A stretch of DNA of 64,000 bases from Streptococcus oralis subsp. tigurinus (GTDB lineage Bacteria > Bacillota > Bacilli > Lactobacillales > Streptococcaceae): positions 558,001 to 622,000 of the forward strand of contig NZ_AP018338.1 of the NCBI RefSeq assembly GCF_002356415.1, written 5' to 3'. The notes below the pieces were generated by a model, which did no database searches, had not been told where the DNA came from, and saw nothing but the letters and a program-made list of their open reading frames with translations. The position numbers and the translations under genes are program-made. How positions within the stretch are numbered: the stretch's first letter is position 1; the number at the start of each line of letters is the position of its first letter. Below are positions 25,124 through 35,561 of the stretch, one piece after another.

Positions 25124-27370
25124 ATGATGACTGAAATTGTGAAAGCAAGCCTGGAAAATGGCATTCAAAAAATCCGTATCACAGCTGAAAAAGGCTATCA
25201 CCCAGCCCATATCCAGCTCCAAAAAGGGATTCCCGCTGAAATTACCTTTCATCGTGCCACCCCTTCAAACTGTTACAAGGAAATTCTTTTTGAAGAAGAA
25301 GGCATCTTGGAACCAATCGGAGTAGACGAGGAAAAGGTCATTCGTTTTACACCTCAAGAGTTGGGGAAACATGAATTCTCATGTGGAATGAAGATGCAAA
25401 AGGGAAGTTATACCGTAGTTGAGAAGACTCGAAAATCTTTATCACTTTTACAGCGTTTTTGGATTACCAGTATCTTTACTGTGCCTCTTGTGATTCTCAT
25501 GATTGGGATGTTGACAGGCAGCATTAGTCACCAAGTCATGCATTGGGGAACCTTTCTAGCCACAACGCCTATTATGTTAGTAGCAGGTGGTCCTTATATC
25601 CAAAGCGCTTGGGCCAGCTTTAAAAAACACAATGCCAATATGGATACCTTGGTTGCTTTGGGAACTCTAGTGGCTTATCTCTATAGTCTAGTTGCCCTCT
25701 TTGCTGGTCTCCCTGTCTACTTTGAAAGTGCTGGATTTATCCTCTTCTTCGTTCTTTTGGGGGCAGTTTTTGAAGAGAAAATGAGGAAAAATACTTCCCA
25801 AGCTGTGGAGAAACTACTGGATTTGCAGGCTAAAACAGCGGAAGTCTTGCGTGATGATAGCTATGTTCAAGTTCCCTTGGACCAAGTCAAGGTAGGCGAC
25901 CTGGTTCGAGTGCGTCCAGGTGAAAAGATTGCAGTTGATGGTGTCGTAGTGGAAGGTGTGTCCAGCATAGATGAATCCATGGTGACAGGTGAGAGCCTGC
26001 CAGTGGACAAGACAGTTGGAGATACTGTCATTGGCTCAACTATCAATAATAGCGGAACGCTTATTTTTAGGGCAGAAAAGGTTGGCTCAGAGACTGTTTT
26101 GGCACAGATTGTAGACTTTGTAAAGAAAGCTCAGACTAGCCGCGCACCGATTCAGGACTTGACGGATAAGATTTCAGGGATTTTTGTCCCAGCAGTTGTC
26201 ATTTTAGGAATCGTGACCTTTTGGGTTTGGTTCGTTTTGCTCAGGGATAGTGTAGTCGTGCTTGGAGCTAGCTTTGTGTCTTCTCTTCTCTATGGAGTTG
26301 CGGTTTTGATTATTGCCTGCCCTTGTGCCTTGGGTCTTGCAACACCGACAGCTCTTATGGTAGGGACAGGACGCAGTGCCAAAATGGGGGTTCTTCTCAA
26401 AAATGGAACAGTCTTACAGGAAATTCAGAAAGTCCAAACTATTGTGTTTGATAAGACAGGGACTTTGACGGAAGGAAAACCAGTGGTCACTGATATCATT
26501 GGCGATGAGACAGAAGTGCTCGGCTTAGCTGCCTCCTTGGAAGAAGCTTCTCAACACCCACTGGCTGAGGCTGTTGTCAAGAGAGCAAGTGAAGCTGGAC
26601 TTGAGTTTCAAACTGTCGAAAATTTCCAAGCCTTGCACGGAAAAGGTGTTTCAGGGCAAATAGCTGGGAAACAAGTCTTACTTGGAAATGCTAAAATGCT
26701 AGATAGTATGGATATTTCCAGCGCTTATCAGGAAAAACTAGAAGAACTAGAAAAAGAAGCTAAGACAGTTGTTTTCTTGGCTGTTGATAATGAAATCAAA
26801 GGCTTGCTTGCTTTGCAAGATATTCCCAAGGAAAATGCTAAGCTAGCCATCAGTCAGTTGAAAAAACGTGGTCTTAAAACAGTCATGCTGACAGGAGATA
26901 ATGCTGGTGTGGCGCGTGCTATTGCAGATCAAATCGGAATCGAAGAGGTCATTGCAGGCGTCCTACCAGAAGAAAAAGCCCATGAAATCCATAAACTACA
27001 AGCAGCTGGGAAAGTAGCCTTTGTTGGTGATGGCATCAATGATGCTCCTGCCCTCAGTGTAGCAGATGTGGGGATTGCTATGGGAGCTGGAACGGATATC
27101 GCCATCGAGTCAGCAGATTTAGTGTTGACAACTAATAACCTCCTAGGAGTGGTTCGTGCCTTTGACATGAGTAAGAAAACCTTTAACCGTATTCTGCTCA
27201 ATCTTTTCTGGGCCTTTATCTACAATGTCGTCGGAATTCCGATTGCAGCAGGAATCTTTTCTGGTGTTGGATTGGCCCTCAATCCAGAACTGGCGGGTCT
27301 AGCCATGGCCTTTAGTTCTGTATCTGTTCTGACCAGTTCACTCTTACTAAACTTTAGTAAAATAGACTAA
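25124..27370 (+). CDS. copA: Cu(I)-exporting P-type ATPase CopA
   Basis: P1B ATPase that pumps copper out of the cell. The 748 residues start with a cupredoxin-like domain (about 1-100) in place of the usual CxxC ferredoxin-like domains, then membrane helices, the transport motif CPCALG, the phosphorylation motif [10 protein letters not shown], the nucleotide motif SQHPLAEAV and the hinge GDGINDAP. All catalytic motifs are intact. It lies six bases after cupA, and the two are expected to interact. The operon lies between lctO and spxB, two major H2O2 sources. Confidence 0.97.
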   Translation: MMTEIVKASLENGIQKIRITAEKGYHPAHIQLQKGIPAEITFHRATPSNCYKEILFEEEGILEPIGVDEEKVIRFTPQELGKHEFSCGMKMQKGSYTVVEKTRKSLSLLQRFWITSIFTVPLVILMIGMLTGSISHQVMHWGTFLATTPIMLVAGGPYIQSAWASFKKHNANMDTLVALGTLVAYLYSLVALFAGLPVYFESAGFILFFVLLGAVFEEKMRKNTSQAVEKLLDLQAKTAEVLRDDSYVQVPLDQVKVGDLVRVRPGEKIAVDGVVVEGVSSIDESMVTGESLPVDKTVGDTVIGSTINNSGTLIFRAEKVGSETVLAQIVDFVKKAQTSRAPIQDLTDKISGIFVPAVVILGIVTFWVWFVLLRDSVVVLGASFVSSLLYGVAVLIIACPCALGLATPTALMVGTGRSAKMGVLLKNGTVLQEIQKVQTIVFDKTGTLTEGKPVVTDIIGDETEVLGLAASLEEASQHPLAEAVVKRASEAGLEFQTVENFQALHGKGVSGQIAGKQVLLGNAKMLDSMDISSAYQEKLEELEKEAKTVVFLAVDNEIKGLLALQDIPKENAKLAISQLKKRGLKTVMLTGDNAGVARAIADQIGIEEVIAGVLPEEKAHEIHKLQAAGKVAFVGDGINDAPALSVADVGIAMGAGTDIAIESADLVLTTNNLLGVVRAFDMSKKTFNRILLNLFWAFIYNVVGIPIAAGIFSGVGLALNPELAGLAMAFSSVSVLTSSLLLNFSKID

Positions 27371-27392
27371 AAGCGAGCTTGCTCGCTTTTTA
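27370..27392 (+). terminator. Terminator of the copper operon
   Basis: AAAGCGAGC / GCTCGCTTT stem with a two-base loop and a T-run. Confidence 0.9.
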
Positions 27393-27408
27393 TTATAAAA
27401 CAGTCACA

Positions 27409-27523
27409 TAAAACGTTTTCAAACTGTACTGTAATAGAGAATAAAAATTTCTGAGCACATTCTTAGGAGACCCAAAACAAATGTGGTAAAGTAGTAGAGT
27501 AAAAATTTGCTGAAACGTTTCCA
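27409..27523 (+). promoter_or_regulatory. cre-like sites before spxB
   Basis: TGAAACGTTTCCA (27511-27523) fits the CcpA consensus fully; TAAAACGTTTTCA (27409-27421) fits with one mismatch. A weaker TGAAAACGGATGAA lies at 27533-27546. I could not place the -35/-10 with confidence. Confidence 0.65.
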
Positions 27524-27582
27524 AATAATATATGAAAACGGATGAATCAAGTTTTAAAAATATTTGAAGGAGAGTTATCATT

Positions 27583-29358
27583 ATGACTCAAGGGAAAATT
27601 ACTGCATCTGCAGCAATGCTTAATGTATTGAAAACATGGGGCGTAGATACAATCTACGGTATCCCATCAGGAACACTCAGCTCATTGATGGATGCTTTGG
27701 CTGAAGACAAAGATATCCGCTTCTTGCAAGTTCGCCACGAAGAAACAGGTGCTCTTGCAGCGGTAATGCAAGCTAAATTCGGCGGCTCAATCGGGGTTGC
27801 TGTTGGTTCAGGTGGTCCAGGTGCGACTCACTTGATTAACGGTGTTTACGATGCAGCTATGGATAACACTCCATTCCTTGCTATCCTTGGATCACGTCCA
27901 GTTAACGAACTCAACATGGATGCCTTCCAAGAATTGAACCAAAACCCAATGTACAACGGTATCGCTGTCTACAACAAACGTGTAGCTTACGCTGAGCAAT
28001 TGCCAAAAGTAATTGACGAAGCTTGCCGTGCTGCAGTTTCTAAAAAAGGTCCAGCTGTTGTTGAAATCCCAGTAAACTTCGGTTTCCAAGAAATCGACGA
28101 AAACTCATACTACGGATCAGGTTCTTACGAACGTCGCTTCATCGCTCCTGCTTTGAACGAAGTTGAAATTGACAAAGCAGTTGAGATCTTGAACAATGCG
28201 GAACGTCCAGTTATCTACGCTGGTTTCGGTGGAGTTGGTGCTGGTGATGTCATCACTGAATTGTCACGTAAGATCAAAGCACCAATCATCACAACTGGTA
28301 AAAACTTCGAAGCCTTTGAATGGGACTACGAAGGTTTGACAGGTTCTGCTTACCGTGTTGGTTGGAAACCAGCCAACGAAGTGGTCTTTGAAGCAGACAC
28401 CGTTCTTTTCCTTGGTTCAAACTTCCCATTTGCTGAAGTTTACGAAGCCTTCAAGAACACTGAAAAATTCATCCAAGTTGATATTGACCCTTACAAACTT
28501 GGTAAACGTCATGCCCTTGATGCTTCTATCCTTGGTGATGCAGGTCAAGCAGCGAAAGCAATCCTTGACAAAGTAAACCCAGTAGAATCTACTCCATGGT
28601 GGCGTGCAAACGTTAAGAACAACCAAAACTGGCGTGATTACATGAACAAACTCGAAGGTAAAACTGAGGGTGAATTGCAATTGTACCAAGTTTACAATGC
28701 TATCAATAAACATGCTGATCAAGACGCTATCTACTCAATCGACGTAGGTGACACTACTCAAACATCTACTCGTCACCTTCACATGACACCTAAGAACATG
28801 TGGCGTACATCTCCACTCTTTGCGACAATGGGTATTGCCCTTCCTGGTGGTATCGCTGCTAAAAAAGACAATCCAGATCGCCAAGTATGGAACATCATGG
28901 GTGACGGTGCATTCAACATGTGCTACCCAGACGTGATCACAAACGTTCAATACGACCTTCCAGTTATCAACGTTATCTTCTCAAATGGTAAATATGCCTT
29001 CATCAAGGACAAATACGAAGACACAAATAAACACTTGTTTGGTTGTGACTTCACAAACGCTGACTACGCAAAAATTGCTGAAGCACAAGGTGCTGTTGGA
29101 TTTACAGTTGATCGTATCGAAGACATCGACGCAGTTGTTGCAGAAGCTGTGAAACTCAACAAAGAAGGTAAAACTGTTGTTATCGATGCTCGCATCACGC
29201 AACACCGTCCACTTCCAGTAGAAGTACTTGAATTGGATCCAAAACTTCACTCAGAAGAAGCAATCAAAGCCTTCAAGGAAAAATACGAAGCAGAAGAACT
29301 CGTACCATTCCGCCTCTTCTTGGAAGAAGAAGGATTGCAATCACGCGCAATCAAATAA
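27583..29358 (+). CDS. spxB: Pyruvate oxidase
   Basis: Thiamine-diphosphate/FAD enzyme that turns pyruvate, phosphate and O2 into acetyl-phosphate, CO2 and H2O2; the main peroxide source of the mitis group. The 591 residues have the N-terminal pyrimidine-binding domain ([25 protein letters not shown] with the catalytic Glu), a central FAD domain, and the C-terminal TPP motif starting [11 protein letters not shown]. Codon use is strongly biased to preferred codons, so expression should be high. AAGGAGAG precedes the ATG. cre-like sites lie upstream. Confidence 0.98.
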   Translation: MTQGKITASAAMLNVLKTWGVDTIYGIPSGTLSSLMDALAEDKDIRFLQVRHEETGALAAVMQAKFGGSIGVAVGSGGPGATHLINGVYDAAMDNTPFLAILGSRPVNELNMDAFQELNQNPMYNGIAVYNKRVAYAEQLPKVIDEACRAAVSKKGPAVVEIPVNFGFQEIDENSYYGSGSYERRFIAPALNEVEIDKAVEILNNAERPVIYAGFGGVGAGDVITELSRKIKAPIITTGKNFEAFEWDYEGLTGSAYRVGWKPANEVVFEADTVLFLGSNFPFAEVYEAFKNTEKFIQVDIDPYKLGKRHALDASILGDAGQAAKAILDKVNPVESTPWWRANVKNNQNWRDYMNKLEGKTEGELQLYQVYNAINKHADQDAIYSIDVGDTTQTSTRHLHMTPKNMWRTSPLFATMGIALPGGIAAKKDNPDRQVWNIMGDGAFNMCYPDVITNVQYDLPVINVIFSNGKYAFIKDKYEDTNKHLFGCDFTNADYAKIAEAQGAVGFTVDRIEDIDAVVAEAVKLNKEGKTVVIDARITQHRPLPVEVLELDPKLHSEEAIKAFKEKYEAEELVPFRLFLEEEGLQSRAIK

Positions 29359-29427
29359 TTTCTCTCATCGAAAATCAAAGGTAAACTTTGTAGATTTTAT
29401 TCTTTGATTTTCTTAGAGCAGAACTTG

Positions 29428-29455
29428 AAAAGATCGGAGCAATCCGGTCTTTTTC
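29428..29455 (+). terminator. Terminator after spxB
   Basis: AAAGATCGGA / TCCGGTCTTT stem (one G-T pair), GCAA loop, T-run; it abuts the ribosome site of the next gene. A longer-looped inverted repeat (about 29370-29413) lies just upstream. Confidence 0.8.
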
Positions 29456-29468
29456 TGGAGGATAGTAA

Positions 29469-29816
29469 ATGAATTTAAATCAATTAGATATCATCGTTTC
29501 AAATGTTCCTCAAGTCTGTGCCGACTTGGAGCGTATTTTGGATAAAAAAGCCGATTATGTTGACGACAGTTTTGCACAGTTCACGATTGGCAGTCACTGC
29601 CTCATGTTGTCTCAAAATCATTTGATTCCTTTGGAAAACTTTCAGTCAGGAATCATTCTTCATATCGAGGTTGAGGATGTAGATCAGAACTACCAACGGT
29701 TGAAAGAGCTTGGTATCCAGGTTTTAAACGGTCCAGTTGTAACCGATTGGGGAACCGAAAGCCTGTTAGTTGGAGGCCCTTCCGGACTAGTGCTTGATTT
29801 TTATCGTATGAAATAA
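29469..29816 (+). CDS. VOC (glyoxalase-fold) family protein
   Basis: A 115-residue protein with a single vicinal-oxygen-chelate fold: two beta-alpha-beta modules (about 1-55 and 58-115; ILHIEVEDVDQNYQRL is the start of module two). Possible metal residues include His and Glu in the second module, but the substrate cannot be deduced. CTGGAGG lies nine bases before the ATG. It sits immediately after the spxB terminator, so it may receive read-through from spxB. A role in spxB-related peroxide metabolism would be speculation. Confidence 0.82.
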   Translation: MNLNQLDIIVSNVPQVCADLERILDKKADYVDDSFAQFTIGSHCLMLSQNHLIPLENFQSGIILHIEVEDVDQNYQRLKELGIQVLNGPVVTDWGTESLLVGGPSGLVLDFYRMK

Positions 29817-29912
29817 GGGCATAGTAGAGTTTGAACGCCAACAAAAGTTATAGCATATGAGGGGATTTCTTCACTATTTTTATAAAATCTTCTCCCTAAT
29901 TTATAAGATATG

Positions 29913-29941
29913 AAAAAGAGTTCTAATGGAACTCTTTTTTT
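29913..29941 (+). terminator. Terminator fused to the manA promoter
   Basis: AAAAAGAGTTC / GAACTCTTTTT stem with five-base loop and a T-run that leads directly into TGCTATAAT. The 29817-29912 stretch holds nothing I can name. Confidence 0.87.
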
Positions 29942-29949
29942 GCTATAAT
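29941..29949 (+). promoter_or_regulatory. Extended -10 promoter of manA
   Basis: TGCTATAAT; its first T is the last T of the terminator tract. Confidence 0.8.
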
Positions 29950-29977
29950 GAAAGGAGAAAACAGACAGGAGATCGAC

Positions 29978-30922
29978 ATGTCAGAACCATTATTTTTAAA
30001 ATCAGTTATGCAAGAAAAAATCTGGGGTGGAACCAAGCTACGTGATGAGTTTGGTTACGACATTCCAAGTGAAAAAATCGGAGAATACTGGGCTATCTCA
30101 GCTCATCCAAATGGAGTTTCTAAGGTAGCCAATGGTCGCTACGAGGGAACAGACCTAGCAACTTTGTATGCGGAACACCGTGAGTTGTTTGGCAACCGTC
30201 CAGAACCTGTGTTTCCACTCTTGACCAAAATCCTCGATGCCAATGACTGGCTCAGTGTTCAAGTTCACCCAGACGATGCCTATGGACTAGAGCATGAAGG
30301 CGAACTTGGAAAAACAGAATGCTGGTATATCATCGCAGCGGATGAAGGATCAGAGATTATCTATGGTCATAATGCCAAATCAAAAGAAGAACTTCGCCAG
30401 CAAATCGAAGACAAGAACTGGGATGCCTTACTGACAAAAGTGCCAGTTAAGGCTGGAGATTTCTTCTATGTACCAAGTGGTACCATGCACGCTATCGGTG
30501 CAGGTATCTTGATTCTTGAAACCCAGCAGTCTAGTGACACTACCTACCGTGTCTATGACTTTGACCGCAAGGATGACAAGGGCAACTTGCGTGAACTTCA
30601 TCTTGAAAAATCCATTGATGTTTTAAACATTGGAGAACCTGCCAATAGCCGACCTGTCACTGTCAAAGCAGATGATCTACGTTCCACTCTCCTTGTATCC
30701 AATGATTTCTTCGCAGTTTACAAGTGGGAAATCACTGGAAAAGTTGACTTTGAAAAGACAGCTGACTACAGCTTGTTGAGTGTCTTAGCCGGTCAAGGTC
30801 ACCTCACTGTTGATGGAAAAAACTATCCGATTCAAAAAGGGAGCCACTTTATCCTACCAAGTGATGTTGAAACTTGGACCTTGGAAGGGCAAGGTTTGGA
30901 ATTGATTGTTAGCCATCCATAA
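29978..30922 (+). CDS. manA: Mannose-6-phosphate isomerase, class I
   Basis: Zinc enzyme interconverting mannose-6-phosphate and fructose-6-phosphate. The 314-residue cupin protein has the metal ligands in VQVHPDDAYG, GKTECWY and the HAIGAG segment. The frame is open from 29948, but that ATG lies within the -10 box; CAGGAGATC before ATG 29978 (protein start MSEPLFLKS) is correct for the family. Single-gene unit with a fused upstream terminator-promoter. Confidence 0.95.
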   Translation: MSEPLFLKSVMQEKIWGGTKLRDEFGYDIPSEKIGEYWAISAHPNGVSKVANGRYEGTDLATLYAEHRELFGNRPEPVFPLLTKILDANDWLSVQVHPDDAYGLEHEGELGKTECWYIIAADEGSEIIYGHNAKSKEELRQQIEDKNWDALLTKVPVKAGDFFYVPSGTMHAIGAGILILETQQSSDTTYRVYDFDRKDDKGNLRELHLEKSIDVLNIGEPANSRPVTVKADDLRSTLLVSNDFFAVYKWEITGKVDFEKTADYSLLSVLAGQGHLTVDGKNYPIQKGSHFILPSDVETWTLEGQGLELIVSHP

Positions 30923-30925
30923 AAA

Positions 30926-30959
30926 GAAAGGGCCTGAGTTTACTACTCAAGTCCTTTTT
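30926..30959. terminator. Bidirectional terminator
   Basis: Imperfect stem (AAAGGGCCTGAGT with ACTCAAGTCCTTT) between converging manA and the transporter gene. Confidence 0.75.
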
Positions 30960-30961
30960 GA

Positions 30962-32302
30962 TTACATAAATTGGGCGATAAAAACCACAATGATGATAAT
31001 AGGAATGATGAAACGAAGGAGGAAAAGCCAGACTTGGAAAAGTCCTTGTTTCCATGCTCTTTCATCAAGATGCAGTTCCTCCATGGCAAGGGCCTTTTTA
31101 AAGATATAGCCAGTAAAAAGAGACAGACAGAGAGCCCCAAAGGGCATGAGGAGGTTGGAAACCAAGAAGTCCATAGCATCAAAGAAGGTCTTTCCAAAAA
31201 TGTGAACATCTGCCATAACACCGTAAGATAGGGCTGAAGGAATGCCAAAAACAAAGGTCAAGATTCCTAAAATGGCACTCCACTTAGCACGTTTGCTGTT
31301 GTCCTGGTTGGTGATATTGCCCACATTGATTTCCAGCATCACGACAGAAGAAGTAACCGTCGCAAAGAGGAAGAGCAAGAGGAAAAGAATGTAGAAAATA
31401 GTTCCAAAAGGCATCTTGTCAAAGAGTTGGGGCAAGACGATAAAGAGCAAGCTTGGTCCCCCTTCAGACTGAATATTGAAGGCTGACATGGCTGGGAAAA
31501 TGGCTAGTCCCGCCATGATGGATACCGATATGTTCATGGCTACGATGGAAATCCCTGACTGGACCAGATTGGTTTTCTTGTCCAAGTAGGACGCATAAGT
31601 CAGCATGGCTGTCACCCCTAGTGAGAGGGCAAAGAAAGATTGACCCAGAGCATAGAGGAGACCAGCGCTGGTTAGTTTTGAAAAGTCTGGTTTGAGGAAG
31701 TAAAGAACGCCTTCCATGGCATTTGGTAAGCTGAGCGAGCGCCCAATGATCACGACAAAGATGATAAAGAGCAGGGGCATCATGACTTTCGAGGCTCTTT
31801 CAATCCCTTTTTGAACCCCACGTGATACAATAAAGATATTCAACAAGATAAAGGCAGCTTGTGCGCCAAGGGCAATGGCTGGATTTGAAATGATTGAAGT
31901 AAATAACTGAGCATAATCACCCGTTCCACCAAGTTGGAACAATTTCCTAAACTCAATACCCAGATAAACCAGAATCCAACCTCCAATGACACTGTAAAAG
32001 GAGAGAAGGATAAAGAGGGCAAAGGCACCAATCCAACCGATAAAGTTGTACTTGTTATTGTTGCCAAGTTTTCCAAAGGTTTTGATAGCGGAAACGCCAG
32101 CACTACGACCTAGGGCAAACTCAGCCAGCAGGAGCGGGAAACCGATTAAAATAGTGGAAATGAGAAAGACCAGTAAAAAGCCTCCCCCGCCATTAGCAGC
32201 AGTCATGTAGGGAAACTTCCAAACGGATCCAAGTCCGATAGCTGAGCCAGCAGATGCTAGGATAAAGCCAAGTTTCGAGCCCCATTGCGATTTTTCTGAC
32301 AT
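30962..32302 (-). CDS. Neurotransmitter:sodium symporter-family transporter
   Basis: Na+-coupled uptake protein, probably for an amino acid. The 446 residues contain eleven or so membrane helices in the LeuT fold; the N-terminal signature WGSKLGFILASAGSAIGLGSVWKFP holds the unwound helix 1 with Na+ and substrate sites. GGAG precedes the start codon. The substrate is not shown by sequence. It is transcribed from a clear promoter with a leader of about 100 bases that can form an intrinsic terminator, suggesting attenuation. Confidence 0.92.
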   Translation of the reverse strand: MSEKSQWGSKLGFILASAGSAIGLGSVWKFPYMTAANGGGGFLLVFLISTILIGFPLLLAEFALGRSAGVSAIKTFGKLGNNNKYNFIGWIGAFALFILLSFYSVIGGWILVYLGIEFRKLFQLGGTGDYAQLFTSIISNPAIALGAQAAFILLNIFIVSRGVQKGIERASKVMMPLLFIIFVVIIGRSLSLPNAMEGVLYFLKPDFSKLTSAGLLYALGQSFFALSLGVTAMLTYASYLDKKTNLVQSGISIVAMNISVSIMAGLAIFPAMSAFNIQSEGGPSLLFIVLPQLFDKMPFGTIFYILFLLLFLFATVTSSVVMLEINVGNITNQDNSKRAKWSAILGILTFVFGIPSALSYGVMADVHIFGKTFFDAMDFLVSNLLMPFGALCLSLFTGYIFKKALAMEELHLDERAWKQGLFQVWLFLLRFIIPIIIIVVFIAQFM

Positions 32303-32325
32303 AGTTAAACTCCAATCTCCTTTTT

Positions 32326-32390
32326 TAAATAAGAAAAGGCTACTTGAGTTGTCAAATAGCCTTCTCTCAATGGCTCTTTATGAGCCTTTT
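32326..32390 (-). promoter_or_regulatory. Attenuator-like leader of the sodium symporter gene
   Basis: On the minus strand the leader has a hairpin GGCTC-ATAAA-GAGCC (32386-32372), then AAGGCTA (32363-32357) pairing over a 14-base loop with TAGCCTT (32342-32336) and a T-rich run: an intrinsic terminator about 30 bases before the start codon. The first arm AAAAGGCT can instead pair with AGCCTTTT, so two folds compete. No known riboswitch class is recognised. Confidence 0.55.
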
Positions 32391-32411
32391 GTTTGATTGA
32401 TAGACTTGACT

Positions 32412-32440
32412 ATCCTATCATGTTTTCTGATGTCTGTCAA
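32412..32440 (-). promoter_or_regulatory. Promoter of the sodium symporter gene
   Basis: Minus strand: TTGACA (32440-32435), 17 bases, TAGGAT (32417-32412) with TGA before it. Confidence 0.8.
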
Positions 32441-32501
32441 GAAAACCATTTTCAAGTTTTCACACCTTTCTCAAAAAGTTAAAAATTTTTCGCAAAAACA
32501 C

Positions 32502-32532
32502 TTGACTCTGACCTAAGGGGAGGGGTTATACT
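32502..32532 (+). promoter_or_regulatory. MerR-type promoter with 19-base spacer
   Basis: TTGACT (32502-32507), 19-base spacer, TATACT (32527-32532). A 19-base spacer is the hallmark of promoters that MerR-family activators untwist. The spacer has a degenerate dyad (right half GGGGAGGGGT). It suggests autoactivation. Confidence 0.8.
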
Positions 32533-32552
32533 ATGCTTGTAAGGAGGAAATC

Positions 32553-33293
32553 ATGTACCATATAAAAGAAGCTGCGCAGCTTTCAGGTGTCTCTGTTAAG
32601 ACTCTGCATCACTACGATAAGATAGGGCTCTTGGTTCCCTTAAAGTTGGAAAACGGCTATCGAACCTATAGTAAAGAGGATTTGGAACGCCTTCAGGTTA
32701 TTCTGTATTATAAATATCTAGGTTTTTCTTTAGAAAAAATAGCAGAGCTGTTAAAGGAAGAAAGGGCAGATTTATTGCCCCATTTGACTAAGCAGTTGGA
32801 GTATTTGACTCGAGAAAGGCAACACCTGGATACCTTGATTTCCACCTTGAAAAAAACCATTCAAGATCAAAAAGGAGAAAGAAAAATGACTATTGAAGAA
32901 AAATTCACTGGATTTAGCTATCAAGACAATCAAAAATACCACCAAGAAGCGGTAGAAAAATATGGTCAAGAAGTCATGGATCAAGCCTTCGAACGCCAAA
33001 AAGGTCGTGAAGATGAGTCTACGGCCGCCTTTAACCAAGTTTTTCAATCCTTGGCACAAAACCTTCAAGCTGGTTTACCTGCAACAGCAATTGAAAACCA
33101 AGAGCAAGCTGTCAAGCTCTTGCAAGCCATTCGTACTTATGGATTTGACTGCTCTATTGAAGTCTTCGGACATATCGGTAAAGGCTACGTCTGCAACCCA
33201 GAGTTCAAGGAAAATATTGACAAGTTTGGATCTGGTACAGCCCAGTACACATCAGATGTCATTGCAGCTTACGTTCGAACAAATGCAGAATAA
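32553..33293 (+). CDS. MerR-family regulator with TipAS ligand-binding domain
   Basis: TipA/Mta-like multidrug-sensing activator. The 246 residues have a MerR winged helix-turn-helix (1-70; YHIKEAAQLSGVSVKTLHHY), a long coiled-coil linker (about 72-108), and a TipAS antibiotic-recognition domain (112-246). AAGGAGG eight bases upstream sets the first start. A second ribosome site (AAAGGAG, 32871-32877) stands eight bases before an in-frame ATG at codon 112 (32886), which would produce the TipAS domain alone, as the tipA gene of Streptomyces does. The promoter has the MerR-type 19-base spacer. The ligand and target genes are unknown. Confidence 0.9.
   Translation: MYHIKEAAQLSGVSVKTLHHYDKIGLLVPLKLENGYRTYSKEDLERLQVILYYKYLGFSLEKIAELLKEERADLLPHLTKQLEYLTRERQHLDTLISTLKKTIQDQKGERKMTIEEKFTGFSYQDNQKYHQEAVEKYGQEVMDQAFERQKGREDESTAAFNQVFQSLAQNLQAGLPATAIENQEQAVKLLQAIRTYGFDCSIEVFGHIGKGYVCNPEFKENIDKFGSGTAQYTSDVIAAYVRTNAE
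32886..33293 (+). CDS. Putative internal product: free TipAS domain
   Basis: An alternative 135-residue product from the same frame, starting at ATG 32886 right after the linker coil, where the TipAS fold begins (MTIEEKFTGFSY). AAAGGAG at optimal spacing supports independent translation. Such a free domain would bind drug without DNA contact and act as a sponge. It is an inference from ribosome-site position and domain boundary. Confidence 0.5.
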   Translation: MTIEEKFTGFSYQDNQKYHQEAVEKYGQEVMDQAFERQKGREDESTAAFNQVFQSLAQNLQAGLPATAIENQEQAVKLLQAIRTYGFDCSIEVFGHIGKGYVCNPEFKENIDKFGSGTAQYTSDVIAAYVRTNAE

Positions 33294-33323
33294 ATAGGCT
33301 AGGAATTTCCGAGCCTATTTTTT
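33292..33323. terminator. Bidirectional terminator
   Basis: AAATAGGCT / AGCCTATTT stem with 11-base loop and T-run, between converging genes. Confidence 0.88.
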
Positions 33324-33777
33324 ACTTCAAATCATAAAGCCAGTCTTCGCCGTCTTTGTAGTAGAAGAATTCACTCAGATCCTCTTCTACAAATACACGA
33401 AGCATATCAGACATATCATTAGTAGCAAGTTTTAGATGAGATAGATTGTCAAAATCCTCCCACCAAACCTTCCCTTCGTCTGAAGACTGGAGTTCACCAG
33501 TAAAGAGTTCTGTCTTGTAAAAAAGGACAACATAACGGTAATCCTCATCATCATACCAATCTTTGATACCACAGAGTTGGGGTTTGGAAATGGTCAGACC
33601 CGTTTCTTCTCTCACTTCACGAATGACAGCATCAACAAAGGATTCGCCGCGTTCAACATGCCCGCCAGGAAAAGTAATGCCAGGCCAGTCAGGACTAACT
33701 CGGTCTTGGACCAGAACCTTGTTTCCGTATTTAATCATGCACATGTTGACAAATTCGACTGACTCTCTTCTGTTCAT
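33322..33777 (-). CDS. Nudix hydrolase (8-oxo-dGTP-type)
   Basis: Hydrolyses a nucleoside diphosphate linked to another moiety. In 151 residues the full Nudix box is at 39-61 (G39, E45, then REVREETG 53-60). The spacing and small size resemble MutT/YtkD sanitising enzymes, but substrate is uncertain. No strong ribosome site was seen before the ATG (GAAAG only). It is followed by a shared bidirectional terminator. Confidence 0.88.
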   Translation of the reverse strand: MNRRESVEFVNMCMIKYGNKVLVQDRVSPDWPGITFPGGHVERGESFVDAVIREVREETGLTISKPQLCGIKDWYDDEDYRYVVLFYKTELFTGELQSSDEGKVWWEDFDNLSHLKLATNDMSDMLRVFVEEDLSEFFYYKDGEDWLYDLK

Positions 33778-33787
33778 TTTCTTTCAC

Positions 33788-34309
33788 TTATTTTGTTAGT
33801 AATTTTTCTACTACATTCAGTTTTCGCATGGTCAGATCAACGCCAAATAGCTTTTCAAGATAGTTGGTATTGAGCTTTTTTCGTTTTGCAGTTCTAGGGA
33901 GATAGAGGTAAAGACAATGGTTACCGATACAAATTTCTTCTTCACCGTGATCAATTTTTAATTTTTCTAAAGGGAGACTTTGAATAGATTCTTGATAAAA
34001 AATCACGTGTATACGGTCATAAAGATAGTGTTCTCCAAACGGGTTTTCTTGGACAATTTTTGTAAAATCACTTTTATTCTTGATTATCATTTTTAAGTCA
34101 GCACCAATTTTATTCTTTATTAGAGCATGAACCTGTTCTCGTATTTCTTCTAGGGTTAAGTCACTTTCAAGAATGATATTTCCACTTTGAATATAGGTTC
34201 GGACGTGTTGAAACCCAGTTTCTGTCAAAATATCTACCAAATAAGACATTTTCGGGATAGCATTTTTTCCATTAGGAGTAACGCCTCTTAGTAAAATAAT
34301 ATGTTCCAA
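33788..34309 (-). CDS. DUF1697 family protein (TTG start)
   Basis: A 173-residue protein of the DUF1697 family, function unknown. The signature is at the N-terminus: LLRGVTPNGKNAIPKMSYL and the TYIQSGNIIL motif near 38-47. The start codon is TTG at 34309 with AAAGGAAG upstream; the next ATG is 20 codons in and would remove the conserved start. It lies between a Nudix gene and the flavoprotein gene, all on the minus strand with short gaps, so the three may form an operon. Confidence 0.85.
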   Translation of the reverse strand: MEHIILLRGVTPNGKNAIPKMSYLVDILTETGFQHVRTYIQSGNIILESDLTLEEIREQVHALIKNKIGADLKMIIKNKSDFTKIVQENPFGEHYLYDRIHVIFYQESIQSLPLEKLKIDHGEEEICIGNHCLYLYLPRTAKRKKLNTNYLEKLFGVDLTMRKLNVVEKLLTK

Positions 34310-34322
34310 AGGGCTTCCTTTC

Positions 34323-35552
<1,230 letters not shown>

Positions 35553-35561
35553 CTAATAATC

